Counted from the stretch's first letter, positions 36,206-45,527 are shown. The stretch is DNA of 64,000 nt from J027 sp034437655 (GCA_034437655.1 DAOTTU010000085.1:94527-158526), one strand, 5' to 3'. A program made the numbers and translations. The notes: generated by a model not told the origin, from the letters alone.

Positions 36206-37320
36206 AACGCGCACGTTTTTTTGTCCTTCTATTGATCCTTTGTATCGTGCCGCACACTCGCACAAGCGCTTCCACCCTGCCGCAATTCATCCCGATAGAC
36301 GTTTTTTTAACCCACAACGCAGCCGCCAGTACAGTTGACGTGACTTTTTCTAATACACTAAGCGGGCTTAGTGCGGTCACGACACTTGAAGGCTACCCCA
36401 ACCCTGACACCCTACTCAATGATTTTCAGATAGCAGCAAATGGTGTTGTGTTTTCTGCTAGTGATGATGGTCGGCCGCGCCTGTTGGTACCCAGCGGACA
36501 AATCCTTGACTTCGATTTTCTCCCCCAAAGCACAGTGCCACCACTGGCGTTTGACTGGGTATTATCCGAAGATGGCCGCAGCCTGGCGTGGGCAGAATTG
36601 AGCTTTGCTGACGCGCGTTGGCAAGCCGCAATCTTCACTGCACAACTCGACGGCACCACCCTTACAGCACTCCCGTCGCCACCTGCAACCAGCCAACCGT
36701 CATTGCGTGTGCGGCTGATTGCAGTCAGCAACGATGCCAGCACCCTTTTGCTGGATATTGACCACCCCATCGCCACACGTGAGCCGGGTCAACGCTTTGA
36801 TACCTATACCAGTGTACGTCTCTACAGAAGCAGTAACCGCATTTACCAACCCATTGCCGAAACAGTGAGGTGCCCGTGCCCGGTTAGTGCTGCCGAAAAC
36901 CTCGCCTACGTCTTTTTGCTAGAACGGCCCATTGTTGGAAACGGTTATGCGATTCAGCGCTGGGATACCAGTACCGATACCCTGCGGACTATTGCAGCCG
37001 TTGATACTATCTTTCAGCAAGGCGGCCATGTTCAATATGATCACGATGCCGGGCTTGCTCTCTACACAATGACGGGACTGGCCAACCGGGAACAATCGCT
37101 GGACAGTGCGCTGGTTGCTGTAGATTTTCTCAATGGGAATCAACGAATTATCCGCACCGGGCCACCAAACAGCAATCTACGTGTGCAGTCGATGGCGACC
37201 GAGGCGCAAACCCCGTTTATAGTTGATCTCCGCAGCAACACAACGTTTAAATTCAACTTAGAAAACAACGTACTTGACCCAATCGCTGCTAGAATCTGGC
37301 TAGGCACTATTGCAGGGTGA
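36202..37320 (+). CDS. Secreted protein, possible beta-propeller
   Basis: 372 residues, function unknown. It starts at GTG 36202, inside the stop of the Sir2 gene (GTGA). An N-terminal signal peptide is clear (basic KRAR, then FFVLLLILCIV). The rest is beta-rich with repeating blocks such as DWVLSEDGRSLAWAEL, LIAVSNDASTLLLDI and VQYDHDAGLALYTM, which resemble TolB/WD-type propeller blades. No catalytic motif. Location outside the membrane is inferred. The link to Sir2 is by coupling of genes only. Confidence 0.75.
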   Translation: MKRARFFVLLLILCIVPHTRTSASTLPQFIPIDVFLTHNAAASTVDVTFSNTLSGLSAVTTLEGYPNPDTLLNDFQIAANGVVFSASDDGRPRLLVPSGQILDFDFLPQSTVPPLAFDWVLSEDGRSLAWAELSFADARWQAAIFTAQLDGTTLTALPSPPATSQPSLRVRLIAVSNDASTLLLDIDHPIATREPGQRFDTYTSVRLYRSSNRIYQPIAETVRCPCPVSAAENLAYVFLLERPIVGNGYAIQRWDTSTDTLRTIAAVDTIFQQGGHVQYDHDAGLALYTMTGLANREQSLDSALVAVDFLNGNQRIIRTGPPNSNLRVQSMATEAQTPFIVDLRSNTTFKFNLENNVLDPIAARIWLGTIAG

Positions 37321-37356
37321 ATCCTGCCTTTGTTTACCCTTACACGAGGAGTCCAA

Positions 37357-37815
37357 ATGCCTGCTATTGGCGAGATTGCACCAGATTTTGAATTGCTTAA
37401 CCAGGACGGCGAACGAACCAGGCTGTCAGATTTCCGTGGACAGACGGTAATTCTGTTTGCATTCCCCAGAGCTGATACCCCGGGTTGCACAACACAGGCT
37501 TGTGGCCTGCGTGACAACTTTCCACAGTTCGAAAATGTCAACGCAACTGTGATCGGTATCAGCCCTGACGACCCAGCCAAGCTCAAGAAATGGAAAGACA
37601 AAGAAAACCTACCTTACACCCTTGTTTCAGACCCTGACCACACCGTGCTTGAAGCCTGGGGCGCATGGGGTGAAAAGAAGATGTATGGCAAAAGCTATTA
37701 CGGCGTCATCCGCTCACACTGGGTGATTGACCCCGAGGGTAAAATTCTCGATGAACAGATTAAGATCAGCCCAAAAAAGAGCGTTGAAAAAGCCGTAAAG
37801 TTAGTAACCAGTTAG
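37357..37815 (+). CDS. bcp: Thioredoxin-dependent peroxiredoxin (Bcp/PrxQ type)
   Basis: Reduces hydrogen and organic peroxides with electrons from thioredoxin. From ATG 37357 (GAGGAG 6 bases upstream) it has 152 residues. The peroxidatic Cys44 and resolving Cys49 lie in TPGCTTQACGLRD, the PrxQ spacing. A frame open to 37330 adds nine unlike residues. The C-terminal YGVIRSHWVIDPEGKI is typical. It follows the secreted protein gene by 36 bases. Confidence 0.95.
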   Translation: MPAIGEIAPDFELLNQDGERTRLSDFRGQTVILFAFPRADTPGCTTQACGLRDNFPQFENVNATVIGISPDDPAKLKKWKDKENLPYTLVSDPDHTVLEAWGAWGEKKMYGKSYYGVIRSHWVIDPEGKILDEQIKISPKKSVEKAVKLVTS

Positions 37816-37918
37816 GGTTGATGGAACATGCGTGCAGTTCTGAATTGCGCGTTCGCCAAAAACGTGTACGATAAGAACATCGAGTTCCTATAAAACAAAA
37901 CCTGCGGAATACAATGCG

Positions 37919-39181
37919 ATGGCTAACCCTAATCAACCCACTCTATCTGTCGAGCGTTTTGGGACACTCAACCGTCTTTTAGAGACGAGCCTTGTCTTAA
38001 ATTCCAGCCTGTCAGTAGATCAAATTTTGTCGCAGTTGATGGACGCTGCTGCCGAAGTGCTGCAAGCTGAGTCCGCGTCGGTTATCCTGCGCGATATGAA
38101 CAGCAATGAACTACACTTTGTTGCTATGCCTACTGATTCCAAGCATTCTGAGCGCCTGGTACGTATCCCGGTACCGATGGAAGGCAGTATTGCGGGCAGT
38201 ATCATTATGAACAATGAAACCATTGTGCTTGATGATGTCACGCAAGACCCGCGCCATTATCGGCAGGCAGATGAGGCCAGCGGGTTCGTGGTGCGGTCAT
38301 TGTGTGGTGTACCGATCAAAATCAACGGCGAAAACGTCGGTGCGCTGGAAGCCGTCAATAAAATCGGCGATCACTGGGAAGAAGACGATGCCAGTATTCT
38401 GCAAATCCTTTCTTCACAGGCAGCCATCGCCATCCAGAAAGCACAGCTCATCGAAGACCTACAAAAAGCCAACAAAGAACTGAGCCAGCTCGATAAGCTC
38501 AAAAGTGATTTCATTGCTATTGCTTCGCACGAACTCCGCACCCCGCTCGGCGTGATTATGGGCTATGCGAGTTTCTTGAAAGAAGAAGCACAGGGCGAGA
38601 TGGGTGACCATGCCAATGCGGTTCTCAATAGTGCATTGCGGATGCGGAGCTTGATCGAAGACATGATGAGTCTGCGCTTCTTGAACATGGGCGAGTCTGA
38701 GCTATACTTCGAAGCTGTTGCTGTCAGTGAAATTCTACATTTGCTGCAAAAAGACGATGTCATGCAAATTATCGAAGCCAAGCAACATCAGATTGAATTC
38801 ATTGGCCCCAACGATGAGGTTGTTGTGCCAATGGACCGCGCCAAGATGGTGCTGGCCTTGACCAATTTGCTAAATAATGCTGTTAAGTTCACCCCGCCAC
38901 AAGAAGGACGCATTCAACTCAAAGTCAGTGCATCAAATAATGAAGTGCGCTTCTCCTTCACAGACAACGGCGTTGGCATTCCGTCCGAGCATGTCACTGA
39001 CATCTTCAAACCCTTTCATCAGGTCGAAGACCATATGACCCGCCGACATGGTGGTATGGGGCTGGGCTTATCCATTTCGCAGGCGGTTATTGAGGCGCAC
39101 GGCGGCCGAATTTGGGCAGAAAGCGCCGGACAAGATCAAGGGTCTACCTTCACGGTCGTCTTGCCAATAGAACGTGTATAA
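37919..39181 (+). CDS. GAF-domain sensor histidine kinase
   Basis: 420 residues, no membrane helix. A GAF domain covers about 25-180 (ASVILRDMNSNELHF, LCGVPIKINGENVGALE). A short coiled coil leads to HisKA with His204 in IASHELRTPLGV. The HATPase domain has LTNLLNNAVKFTPPQ, DNGVGIP and GMGLGLSI. No response regulator is adjacent, as for the two other kinases of the window. It lies 103 bases after the peroxiredoxin gene and converges with holB. Confidence 0.92.
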   Translation: MANPNQPTLSVERFGTLNRLLETSLVLNSSLSVDQILSQLMDAAAEVLQAESASVILRDMNSNELHFVAMPTDSKHSERLVRIPVPMEGSIAGSIIMNNETIVLDDVTQDPRHYRQADEASGFVVRSLCGVPIKINGENVGALEAVNKIGDHWEEDDASILQILSSQAAIAIQKAQLIEDLQKANKELSQLDKLKSDFIAIASHELRTPLGVIMGYASFLKEEAQGEMGDHANAVLNSALRMRSLIEDMMSLRFLNMGESELYFEAVAVSEILHLLQKDDVMQIIEAKQHQIEFIGPNDEVVVPMDRAKMVLALTNLLNNAVKFTPPQEGRIQLKVSASNNEVRFSFTDNGVGIPSEHVTDIFKPFHQVEDHMTRRHGGMGLGLSISQAVIEAHGGRIWAESAGQDQGSTFTVVLPIERV

Positions 39182-39207
39182 TGCCACCTGGCAATAGTGT
39201 CATCGTC

Positions 39208-40200
39208 TCACGGATAGCGCATCAGCATTACCTCAAGACAGAGCCGCGCATTGGCGTTCCGTGTAAGCTGTTGCAATGCCTCACGAGTCGCTTCTAAGGC
39301 ATGGTGGGCGCTTCCGTACTCCGTAAATGATGCCAATTGCTGGAGTTGTTGCTCATAGTCGATGTTGATAATACGTGTCTGGCTGCCAGTCGCAATGAGC
39401 ATCAAGTCTCGCCAGAATGTAAGCCAATATTCTAATAAGCTCACTGCATGTCCTTTGTCTTTTGCCAGGCTCTCGGCCGCGCTCAATCGCTCTGCAAGGC
39501 GCTTTCGTTCTAGAATATCCATCAACAGTTCAAGGGCTTCGTTCCGCAGTGCAAGCGCTTCTGGCTCAACGATAGCCTGTACCGCCCACCCCAAACGCCC
39601 CCCCGACAACTGCGTAATCAGCTCCAGGTCGGTGTCGCTTTTGTCATGGCGCATCGTCTGTAACGCATCATAGACAGTAGCGAGTGACAATGGTCGCAAG
39701 TTAAAAACCTGACAGCGCGAGAAAATCGTGGGTAAAATTTGGTCGGGCTGTTCAACAGTCAGGATAAGGATAACCTGCGCAGCGGGTTCTTCCAGTGTTT
39801 TGAGCAAGGCGTTTTGTGTGGCAGCATTGGCTTCATGAAAGCGCCGGAAAATAGCAATTTTGTACGCCGCTTCATAAGGACGCAACGATAGTGAGCGTTG
39901 GATTTCCCGAATCTGATCAATTTTTAGCGTTCCACCAACACGATCGGCTTCAATAATCAACAGGTCTGGGTGCGATTGCTGTTCAATCTTGCGACACGCC
40001 CGGCATTCCCCACAGGGCTTATTGCTACGCTGGCAGTTCAGCCGCATTGCCATCGCCAGTGCCAGGCGCGTTTTGCCGATTGCCGAGGGCCCGCTGAACA
40101 TATAAGCATGCCCGACACGGCCGTTGGCAATCGAACGGTCGAGTTGTTCAATAGCCCAGGTATGCCCAAAAATGGGCCAGTACGGTTGAGAGGTGGTCAT
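39208..40200 (-). CDS. holB: DNA polymerase III delta-prime subunit
   Basis: Clamp-loader subunit of the replicase, an AAA+ protein of 330 residues. Walker A is GPSAIGKT (37-44). Zinc cysteines 56, 63, 66 and 69 (CQRSNKPCGECRAC) and the SRC motif (FSRCQVFNLRPL) are present. The N-terminal segment PIFGHTWAIEQLDRSI is typical. The gene is alone on the minus strand, divergent from the CNNM promoter. Confidence 0.93.
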   Translation of the reverse strand: MTTSQPYWPIFGHTWAIEQLDRSIANGRVGHAYMFSGPSAIGKTRLALAMAMRLNCQRSNKPCGECRACRKIEQQSHPDLLIIEADRVGGTLKIDQIREIQRSLSLRPYEAAYKIAIFRRFHEANAATQNALLKTLEEPAAQVILILTVEQPDQILPTIFSRCQVFNLRPLSLATVYDALQTMRHDKSDTDLELITQLSGGRLGWAVQAIVEPEALALRNEALELLMDILERKRLAERLSAAESLAKDKGHAVSLLEYWLTFWRDLMLIATGSQTRIINIDYEQQLQQLASFTEYGSAHHALEATREALQQLTRNANARLCLEVMLMRYP

Positions 40201-40216
40201 AAGGTACTCACGATGC

Positions 40217-40246
40217 TTGCAGTCTGAGTTTAGATTGTGATATACT
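40217..40246 (+). promoter_or_regulatory. Predicted promoter of the CNNM-cdd-recO run
   Basis: TTGCAG (40217-40222), an 18-base spacer and TATACT (40241-40246) with a TG one base before the -10 (extended -10). The start would be near 40253, leaving a leader of about 190 bases. Confidence 0.65.
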
Positions 40247-40289
40247 CACAGCCATCAATTCTATCAAACAGTGAATGCAAAGTAGAGAC

Positions 40290-40433
40290 GTGAGCAGCGA
40301 ATCTTCCATCGCCGATTTATCCGAACCTCCACCTAGTCGCTACACAATTAACATTCAACATTGCCCACAGCAGGTCGCGTGCCTCGACCCTATCCACAGC
40401 ACGCCTCACATTCATTTTGAAACATTTGCATAA
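40290..40433 (+). CDS. Possible small ORF in the leader of the CNNM gene
   Basis: A 47-codon open frame from GTG 40290 to TAA 40431-40433, lying inside the predicted leader and ending 12 bases before the CNNM start. The ribosome site is weak (GTAGAG). The predicted peptide is not recognisable. It may be a leader peptide or chance. Confidence 0.25.
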   Translation: MSSESSIADLSEPPPSRYTINIQHCPQQVACLDPIHSTPHIHFETFA

Positions 40434-40445
40434 GGACTGGAGACA

Positions 40446-41825
40446 GTGAACACGAACCTTTTAATCGGGTTGCTTGTTGCGCTTAGCATTATCCTTCTCA
40501 AAACGCTGTTTACTGCTAGCCTCAGCGCGTTGATCAATGCACGTAAAAGTGTTCTGCGTGAGCAAGCCGAAGCAGGTAGCAACAATGCACGGCGTGCGCT
40601 TCGTCTTGGTGAAGACGCCACCCCCCTGCTTGCAACCCAGCAGTTCATTTCAATCGTAACGAATGTACTGATTGTGATGATCCTCACCAGTACGGTACTG
40701 GTCCAACTGTTAGACGACATCCCCACAGCGGTCGCCATTGCTTTCTATAGCGTTGGCTTGCTGTTGTTGTCAGTCGCACTCATGGTTGTCGATCGACTCT
40801 CTATTGCACTGGTCTCCCCTCGCTCAGAAAATTTTGCAATGGCCATGTCGGGGCTCTCAAACTTCCTGATTCGTGTGCTGTCGCCAATTGTACGCATTGC
40901 TACCAGTATTTCTGGCCGAACAGCAACGTGGATGGGTGGCACCGAAAATCTGCACCTTATCACGGCGGAAGAGATTAAAACTATGGTTGACGCCGGGTCT
41001 GAAGAAGGTGTGCTGGACGACGAAGAAAAAGAGATGATTTACTCGATTATCCGTTTCAGCGAAACACTGGCCCGCGAAGTGATGATTCCGCGTATTGATG
41101 TCGTGGCGCTTGAAGATACCGCCTCAATCGAAGAAGCCTTACGAGTCATCATAAAGGGTGGGCATTCGCGCATTCCGGTGTATCATGAAACGCTCGACAA
41201 CATCATCGGTGTTTTGTATGCCAAAGACCTCTTAAGAGTCTGGCAGTCGCAGGAATCCCCGGACTCAATCGTCCCCTTGTTACGCCGCGCCAACTTTGTG
41301 CCAGAAGACAAAAAGGCCAGCGATCTGTTATTTGAGTTGCAAGAGCGTAAAACGCATCTGGTCTTTGTAACTGACGAATATGGCGGGACAGCCGGCTTGT
41401 TGACGATTGAAGACCTGCTGGAAGAAATCGTCGGTGAAATTCAAGACGAATACGACACCAATGAAGAAGCTGCTTATGAGCAAATCAACGAGTACGAATA
41501 CATCTTCAATGCTCGCATTGACCTTGACGACCTCAACCATTTGCTCGACGTGTCTATTCCAACTGACGAAAGTGATACGCTTGGCGGGTACATCTTTACG
41601 ACGCTGGGGCGTGTTCCTACCAGCAAAGACGAAATTGTTGAACATGGGCTCTCGTTCAAGGTCCTCCTGGTCAATGGACGCCGTATTCGCAAAGTGCATG
41701 TGCGCAAGTTAGACACAGACGAAACCGACGAAAAGACCAGGCCAGACGAGGAAGTTCCGGAGAAAATGCGCAACGGGCGTTCGCCGCTCCCGTCAAGCCC
41801 TGTTGCTGATACCGGCACGAACTAG
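40446..41825 (+). CDS. CNNM/CorC-type transporter (DUF21, CBS pair, CorC_HlyC)
   Basis: 459 residues. The N-terminal DUF21 part has several hydrophobic helices (LLIGLLVALSIILLKTLF, VLIVMILTSTVLV). The cytoplasmic part begins with EEIKTMVDAGSEEGVLDDEE and REVMIPRIDVVALE, followed by two CBS motifs and a C-terminal CorC_HlyC domain (DTLGGYIFTTLGRVP). Relatives export Mg or other divalent cations or sodium. Start GTG 40446 has AAGGA about 9 bases upstream. cdd follows after 9 bases. Confidence 0.92.
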   Translation: MNTNLLIGLLVALSIILLKTLFTASLSALINARKSVLREQAEAGSNNARRALRLGEDATPLLATQQFISIVTNVLIVMILTSTVLVQLLDDIPTAVAIAFYSVGLLLLSVALMVVDRLSIALVSPRSENFAMAMSGLSNFLIRVLSPIVRIATSISGRTATWMGGTENLHLITAEEIKTMVDAGSEEGVLDDEEKEMIYSIIRFSETLAREVMIPRIDVVALEDTASIEEALRVIIKGGHSRIPVYHETLDNIIGVLYAKDLLRVWQSQESPDSIVPLLRRANFVPEDKKASDLLFELQERKTHLVFVTDEYGGTAGLLTIEDLLEEIVGEIQDEYDTNEEAAYEQINEYEYIFNARIDLDDLNHLLDVSIPTDESDTLGGYIFTTLGRVPTSKDEIVEHGLSFKVLLVNGRRIRKVHVRKLDTDETDEKTRPDEEVPEKMRNGRSPLPSSPVADTGTN

Positions 41826-41834
41826 GATTCGCAT

Positions 41835-42257
41835 ATGACAAGTAGTTTGAATGCTGAACAACTACAAAAACTTGTGGACCGGGCGGTCGAAGCGCAACGC
41901 CGCGCCTATGCGCCCTATAGTAACTATCTGGTTGGGGCAGCTTTGCTCACGTCAGACGGCACGGTGTTCACGGGCTGCAACGTCGAAAATGCGGCCAGCC
42001 CGGCCACCATTTGTGCCGAGCGCACGGCCGTCACCAAAGCCGTCAGCGAAGGTCATCGTGAATTCACAGCAATTGCTGTGGTCACCCGCGATGGTGGTTC
42101 TCCGTGTGGTATCTGTCGGCAGGTGCTAAATGAGTTTGCACCGAACATCCTCGTCATTGTGGCCAACGGGGACGGTCGTATTCAGTACACTCACCGGCTC
42201 CCCGAAATGCTATTGCACGCCTTCGGGCCATCCAACCTGGAAACCAATGAACAATGA
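41835..42257 (+). CDS. cdd: Cytidine deaminase
   Basis: Tetrameric-type enzyme of 140 residues that deaminates cytidine and deoxycytidine in pyrimidine salvage. The zinc ligands are Cys60, Cys91 and Cys94 with catalytic Glu62 (TICAERTA and PCGICRQVLNEF). AYAPYSNYLVGAALL near the N-terminus is typical. Its end overlaps the start of recO by 11 bases. Confidence 0.96.
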   Translation: MTSSLNAEQLQKLVDRAVEAQRRAYAPYSNYLVGAALLTSDGTVFTGCNVENAASPATICAERTAVTKAVSEGHREFTAIAVVTRDGGSPCGICRQVLNEFAPNILVIVANGDGRIQYTHRLPEMLLHAFGPSNLETNEQ

Positions 42258-43044
42258 CCGCAGCCGCACAATCAAAACGCAGGCCATCGTGTTGCGCCGT
42301 GTTGAATACAGCGAAGCAGATTTTATTCTTACCCTGCTGACGCCACATCATGGCAAAATCAGTGCGATTGCCAAAGGGGTGCGCCGCCCGACGTCAAAAC
42401 TTAGCGGACACGTCGAGTTATATCACCACTTGCATATGCTATTACGGCAGGGGCGCAATCTGCACATTGTCAGCCAGGTTGAACTCCGCAATCCCTTCCT
42501 GGAACTTGGTGTAGACCTCGAGCATATCGGCTATGCGAGCCACTTTGCTGAACTCATCGACCGTTTCACAATTGACAACGAAGAAAGCACGGCCGCCTTC
42601 TACCTGCTGCTGGCGGGCTTAAAGTGGCTGACTGAACCAGAAGTTGATTTACGGCTGGCGGCTCGGTACTTTGAGATTAAGCTGCTGGAGGCAATGGGGT
42701 ATGCGCCAGCACTGTTCGTGTGTGCGATGAGCGGAGAGCAGCTTGCCGCTAGCGATCATTTTTACAGCGCGGCCGATGGGGGTGTTATCGCCTATCATCT
42801 GGGCAAAGAGTATCGCCAAACGCACAGGAACAGCATTTTCTATTTGCCGCTGGCCGTGTTTAAAATCCTCCGCCACTTTATGCGCCATGAGTGGCCTGTT
42901 ATTCGACAGCTACAGATTAGCGCTGCCCATCATGCGACGCTTGAACAGGTGTTACACGCGACAATTGCTTATGTTCTGGAACGCAATCTGCAAAGTATCG
43001 CTTTCTTGAAGCAGGTTGCTAGTCTACATACCGATCCAGAATAG
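42247..43044 (+). CDS. recO: DNA repair protein RecO
   Basis: 265 residues from ATG 42247. RecO works with RecR and RecF to load RecA on SSB-coated DNA and anneals strands. The N-terminal OB fold reads IKTQAIVLRRVEYSEADFIL, then LSGHVELYHHLHMLL. The zinc-finger region near residue 160 keeps only one of the usual four cysteines (CAMSGEQLAASD), so it probably binds no zinc. A frame open to 42130 is just the shadow inside cdd. The last 26 bases overlap the converging kinase gene. Confidence 0.9.
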   Translation: MNNDRSRTIKTQAIVLRRVEYSEADFILTLLTPHHGKISAIAKGVRRPTSKLSGHVELYHHLHMLLRQGRNLHIVSQVELRNPFLELGVDLEHIGYASHFAELIDRFTIDNEESTAAFYLLLAGLKWLTEPEVDLRLAARYFEIKLLEAMGYAPALFVCAMSGEQLAASDHFYSAADGGVIAYHLGKEYRQTHRNSIFYLPLAVFKILRHFMRHEWPVIRQLQISAAHHATLEQVLHATIAYVLERNLQSIAFLKQVASLHTDPE

Positions 43045-43894
43045 CATCGACACTGCGTGCATAGCCCCCGCCAAAGATGTTCAGATGCACCAATAGCGGA
43101 TAAAGTTGATAGAGGGGCCGGCGTTCAGCATACCCTGACTTATCGACGGAACTATTCGCCCAGTACCCATCATAGAACGCCCCGCTGAAACCGCCGAATA
43201 GCTCGGTAAAGGCTAGCTCGACTTCGAAGTGGCCATAATACACCGCCGGGTCAATAAGTGCGGGTTGCCCACCATCAAGGGTCATCACGTTTCCGCCCCA
43301 CAGATCACCATGTAACAAAGATGGTGTGGCGTCAGGCGGCACAAATTCAGGCATACGCTCAATAAGCTCATTCAAGCGCCGCGCCCGGTTATCACTGAGT
43401 CTACCCCGCTCAGCAGCGATGTCACGTTGAACAGCGATACGTTGCTGCGCATAGAATGTCACCCAGTTGTCGTGTTGCTGATTGGATTGTGGTAGCGACC
43501 CGATGAAGTTGTCGTGGTCAAGCCCATGTTGTGCTGCTTGAACATGATGCAGCCGCGCCAGTCCTTCGCCGAGTCGTGGCATTGTGTCTGCACTGCTTTG
43601 CCCGGTCGCGAACCATTCCAGCAGCAAATAGGCGGGTATATCGTCGGTGGCTTCTTGCACATGCAACACTGCTGGCAAGGGAAGCGCCTCAGCGGCTGCC
43701 AGTAAACGCAACCCTTTAGCTTCGGCAGTAAACATCCCCACATCAGCGCTTGCGTTCCATTTCAGGAAGTAGGTTTCATCGGCCGTTCGAATTTGGACGG
43801 CGTTGTTAATCTCACCTCCGCTGCATGGTCGGGTATCTTGCACTGGTGTATTGAGTATCGACCGTAAATGATCGCGTATGGCGTGGGGGAGCAT
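43019..43894 (-). CDS. Fructosamine-kinase-like protein
   Basis: 291 residues of the fructosamine-3-kinase/aminoglycoside phosphotransferase fold. Seen are RPCSGGEINNAV, the ATP lysine in TYFLKWN, the catalytic loop LLHGDLWGGNVM and the metal-binding ALIDPAVYYGHFEVELAFTE. It probably phosphorylates ketoamines on glycated proteins or sugars for repair. Its 3' end overlaps the 3' end of recO on the other strand by 26 bases. Its start overlaps the stop of the phosphatase gene by one base. Confidence 0.92.
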   Translation of the reverse strand: MLPHAIRDHLRSILNTPVQDTRPCSGGEINNAVQIRTADETYFLKWNASADVGMFTAEAKGLRLLAAAEALPLPAVLHVQEATDDIPAYLLLEWFATGQSSADTMPRLGEGLARLHHVQAAQHGLDHDNFIGSLPQSNQQHDNWVTFYAQQRIAVQRDIAAERGRLSDNRARRLNELIERMPEFVPPDATPSLLHGDLWGGNVMTLDGGQPALIDPAVYYGHFEVELAFTELFGGFSGAFYDGYWANSSVDKSGYAERRPLYQLYPLLVHLNIFGGGYARSVDAILDRYVD

Positions 43895-44361
43895 TAGAGG
43901 TTGTGTTCCTGCCGAATCGCGTCGAGTAGCCCGGCACTGGCTGCTGTGACTAACTCATAAACATGGTCAAAACCGCCTGTGTAGTAGGGATCGGGCACTT
44001 CGTGTACCTGCATTTGTGGTGCATATTCCATAAAGAGACGAACGGTTGCCGAGGTATTCTTAGAGAGCTTACTTTCAATGTTAGCGAAGTTGTCGGCATC
44101 CATCGCCAGAATATAGTCAAACTGATCGAAATCAGTGCGCCGGAACTGCCGCGCGCGCCCCTCATACTGAATACCGTTCTGTTGTAATACCTGGCGGGTG
44201 CCGTGGTGCGCCGGCTCACCTATATGATAAGAGCCTGTGCCTGCTGAATCGACACTGATTTTGTTGCTCAGGCCAGCATCATCCACCATTTTTTGAAAGA
44301 CACCTTCGGCCATGGGTGAACGGCAGATATTCCCAAGGCAAACGAACAGGACTTTGACCAT
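43894..44361 (-). CDS. Low-molecular-weight protein tyrosine phosphatase
   Basis: 155 residues. The P-loop C-X5-R is Cys8 to Arg14 in VCLGNICRSPMAEGVF, and the general acid is the Asp of DPYYTGG. Such enzymes dephosphorylate tyrosine on proteins or act on arginine phosphate. It is coupled to the fructosamine-kinase-like gene (TAATG). The 161 bases upstream hold nothing I can name. Confidence 0.93.
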   Translation of the reverse strand: MVKVLFVCLGNICRSPMAEGVFQKMVDDAGLSNKISVDSAGTGSYHIGEPAHHGTRQVLQQNGIQYEGRARQFRRTDFDQFDYILAMDADNFANIESKLSKNTSATVRLFMEYAPQMQVHEVPDPYYTGGFDHVYELVTAASAGLLDAIRQEHNL

Positions 44362-44522
44362 CGTTGCGCTCCTAATTGGTTGAGTTGAAATTGAGGGAAG
44401 TTTATGAAGTCATTGATGCAATACAGTTAGCGGATGTGGCACTCTAACACATGTACAGCCACCTGACACACGATGAGAGTCAATACCAGATTAATTTCTA
44501 TCTTGCGTAGATTGTTGAATTG

Positions 44523-44783
44523 CTAGTCGCTGGCCTGTGGTGTTGAAAACCATTTGACCAGACGCATTACCAGTCCTCGCTTGGCAGAACGCGCTTTGTC
44601 AACTTCATGTTGTAGTTGCTGCGTAAGGTGAGCTAACTCATCCGTTGTCATGCGTGCGCCATTGACCAGCACCCAGCCCTGCCCTAAATCACGGACTTCG
44701 CGTGGGTTGCGTTGATAGAGCTTTTGATACGTCTGTGTGTAGTCTGTTAAAAGTTGTTGCACTTCCACAGACACCTCCAACAT
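44523..44783 (-). CDS. Small protein of unknown function
   Basis: 86 residues, no domain recognised. It has mixed charge and is mostly helical, with a central segment GQGWVLVNGARMTTDELAHL and a basic C-terminus. No signal peptide. GGAGG lies before the ATG (ACACCTCC on the plus strand near 44771), which supports translation. It stands alone between the phosphatase and the phosphatidyltransferase genes. Confidence 0.6.
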   Translation of the reverse strand: MLEVSVEVQQLLTDYTQTYQKLYQRNPREVRDLGQGWVLVNGARMTTDELAHLTQQLQHEVDKARSAKRGLVMRLVKWFSTPQASD

Positions 44784-44864
44784 TGAATGAAATAGCTGAT
44801 AAACTGTAGCACGTCACCCGATAATCATAGCATATTTTGGGACTATATTGTTGTTAATATTGCA

Positions 44865-45467
44865 TCAATCCGCCAGTGACTGCCTGTGAACGTGCCAGAT
44901 TCGTTGCAACGCTGTGAAATGTGTGCCAACTGCTAGCACGACCAAAAAAGGCAACACCCACCCACTGAACAACAGGAGCAACAACGCAATTGTCCGTTCC
45001 AACCGCGAGAAAAGGCCGATCTTACAGTCAAACCCGAGGCTTTCGGCGCGGGCACGGGCATAGCTAATCAGGTACGCACCGATGAGCGTTGCCAGCGAAA
45101 GCAGTACGATCCACTCGTTATCTTGTGTCGTGCCAAACCATGCTAACGCGCCGAACAAAAACCCATCTGCATAGCGATCCAGCGTTGAGTCTAAAAATGC
45201 GCCGAATGGCCGTTCCTTGTCGCGTAACCGTGCGACCGCCCCATCAAGCGCGTCGAATGGCAGCCCAATCAGCACAACAACGCCCCCCACTAACAGATTG
45301 CCCCCCGCAATGAACAACGCGGCGACAGCAACCAACAGCGTCCCCACCACGGTAATCACATCGGGATGAACCCCAAGGCGATGTAATCGAATGGCAATTG
45401 GTTGCAAGATGCCATTGCTCCAAACGCGCATGTAGTCAGAGAATGTGGTGGGTTGTGATGTATTCAT
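44865..45467 (-). CDS. CDP-alcohol phosphatidyltransferase
   Basis: Membrane enzyme of 200 residues that joins a CDP-linked lipid and an alcohol (glycerol phosphate or inositol phosphate) in phospholipid synthesis. The signature D-X2-DG-X2-AR-X8-G-X3-D-X3-D is complete (Asp72, Asp75, Gly89, Asp93, Asp97), with about five membrane helices. I start at ATG 45467 because the longer frame to 45557 would run through the tRNA-Pro gene on the other strand. The alcohol acceptor cannot be told. Confidence 0.9.
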   Translation of the reverse strand: MNTSQPTTFSDYMRVWSNGILQPIAIRLHRLGVHPDVITVVGTLLVAVAALFIAGGNLLVGGVVVLIGLPFDALDGAVARLRDKERPFGAFLDSTLDRYADGFLFGALAWFGTTQDNEWIVLLSLATLIGAYLISYARARAESLGFDCKIGLFSRLERTIALLLLLFSGWVLPFLVVLAVGTHFTALQRIWHVHRQSLAD

Positions 45468-45483
45468 AGGTCGTGATTTCCTC

Positions 45484-45512
45484 TTGTCAGGGGTAGGGTT
45501 CTTTGCTATGCT
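45484..45512 (+). promoter_or_regulatory. Predicted promoter of tRNA-Pro
   Basis: TTGTCA (45484-45489), exactly 17 bases, and TATGCT (45507-45512). Transcription would begin near 45519, about 9 bases before the tRNA. Confidence 0.7.
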
Positions 45513-45527
45513 GATGGGGTCAAATTT

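Noticed and set aside
39179..39207. TGCCA/TGGCA dyad between the GAF kinase and holB as terminator
   Set aside because: The stem is five bases with a two-base loop and no T run on either side.
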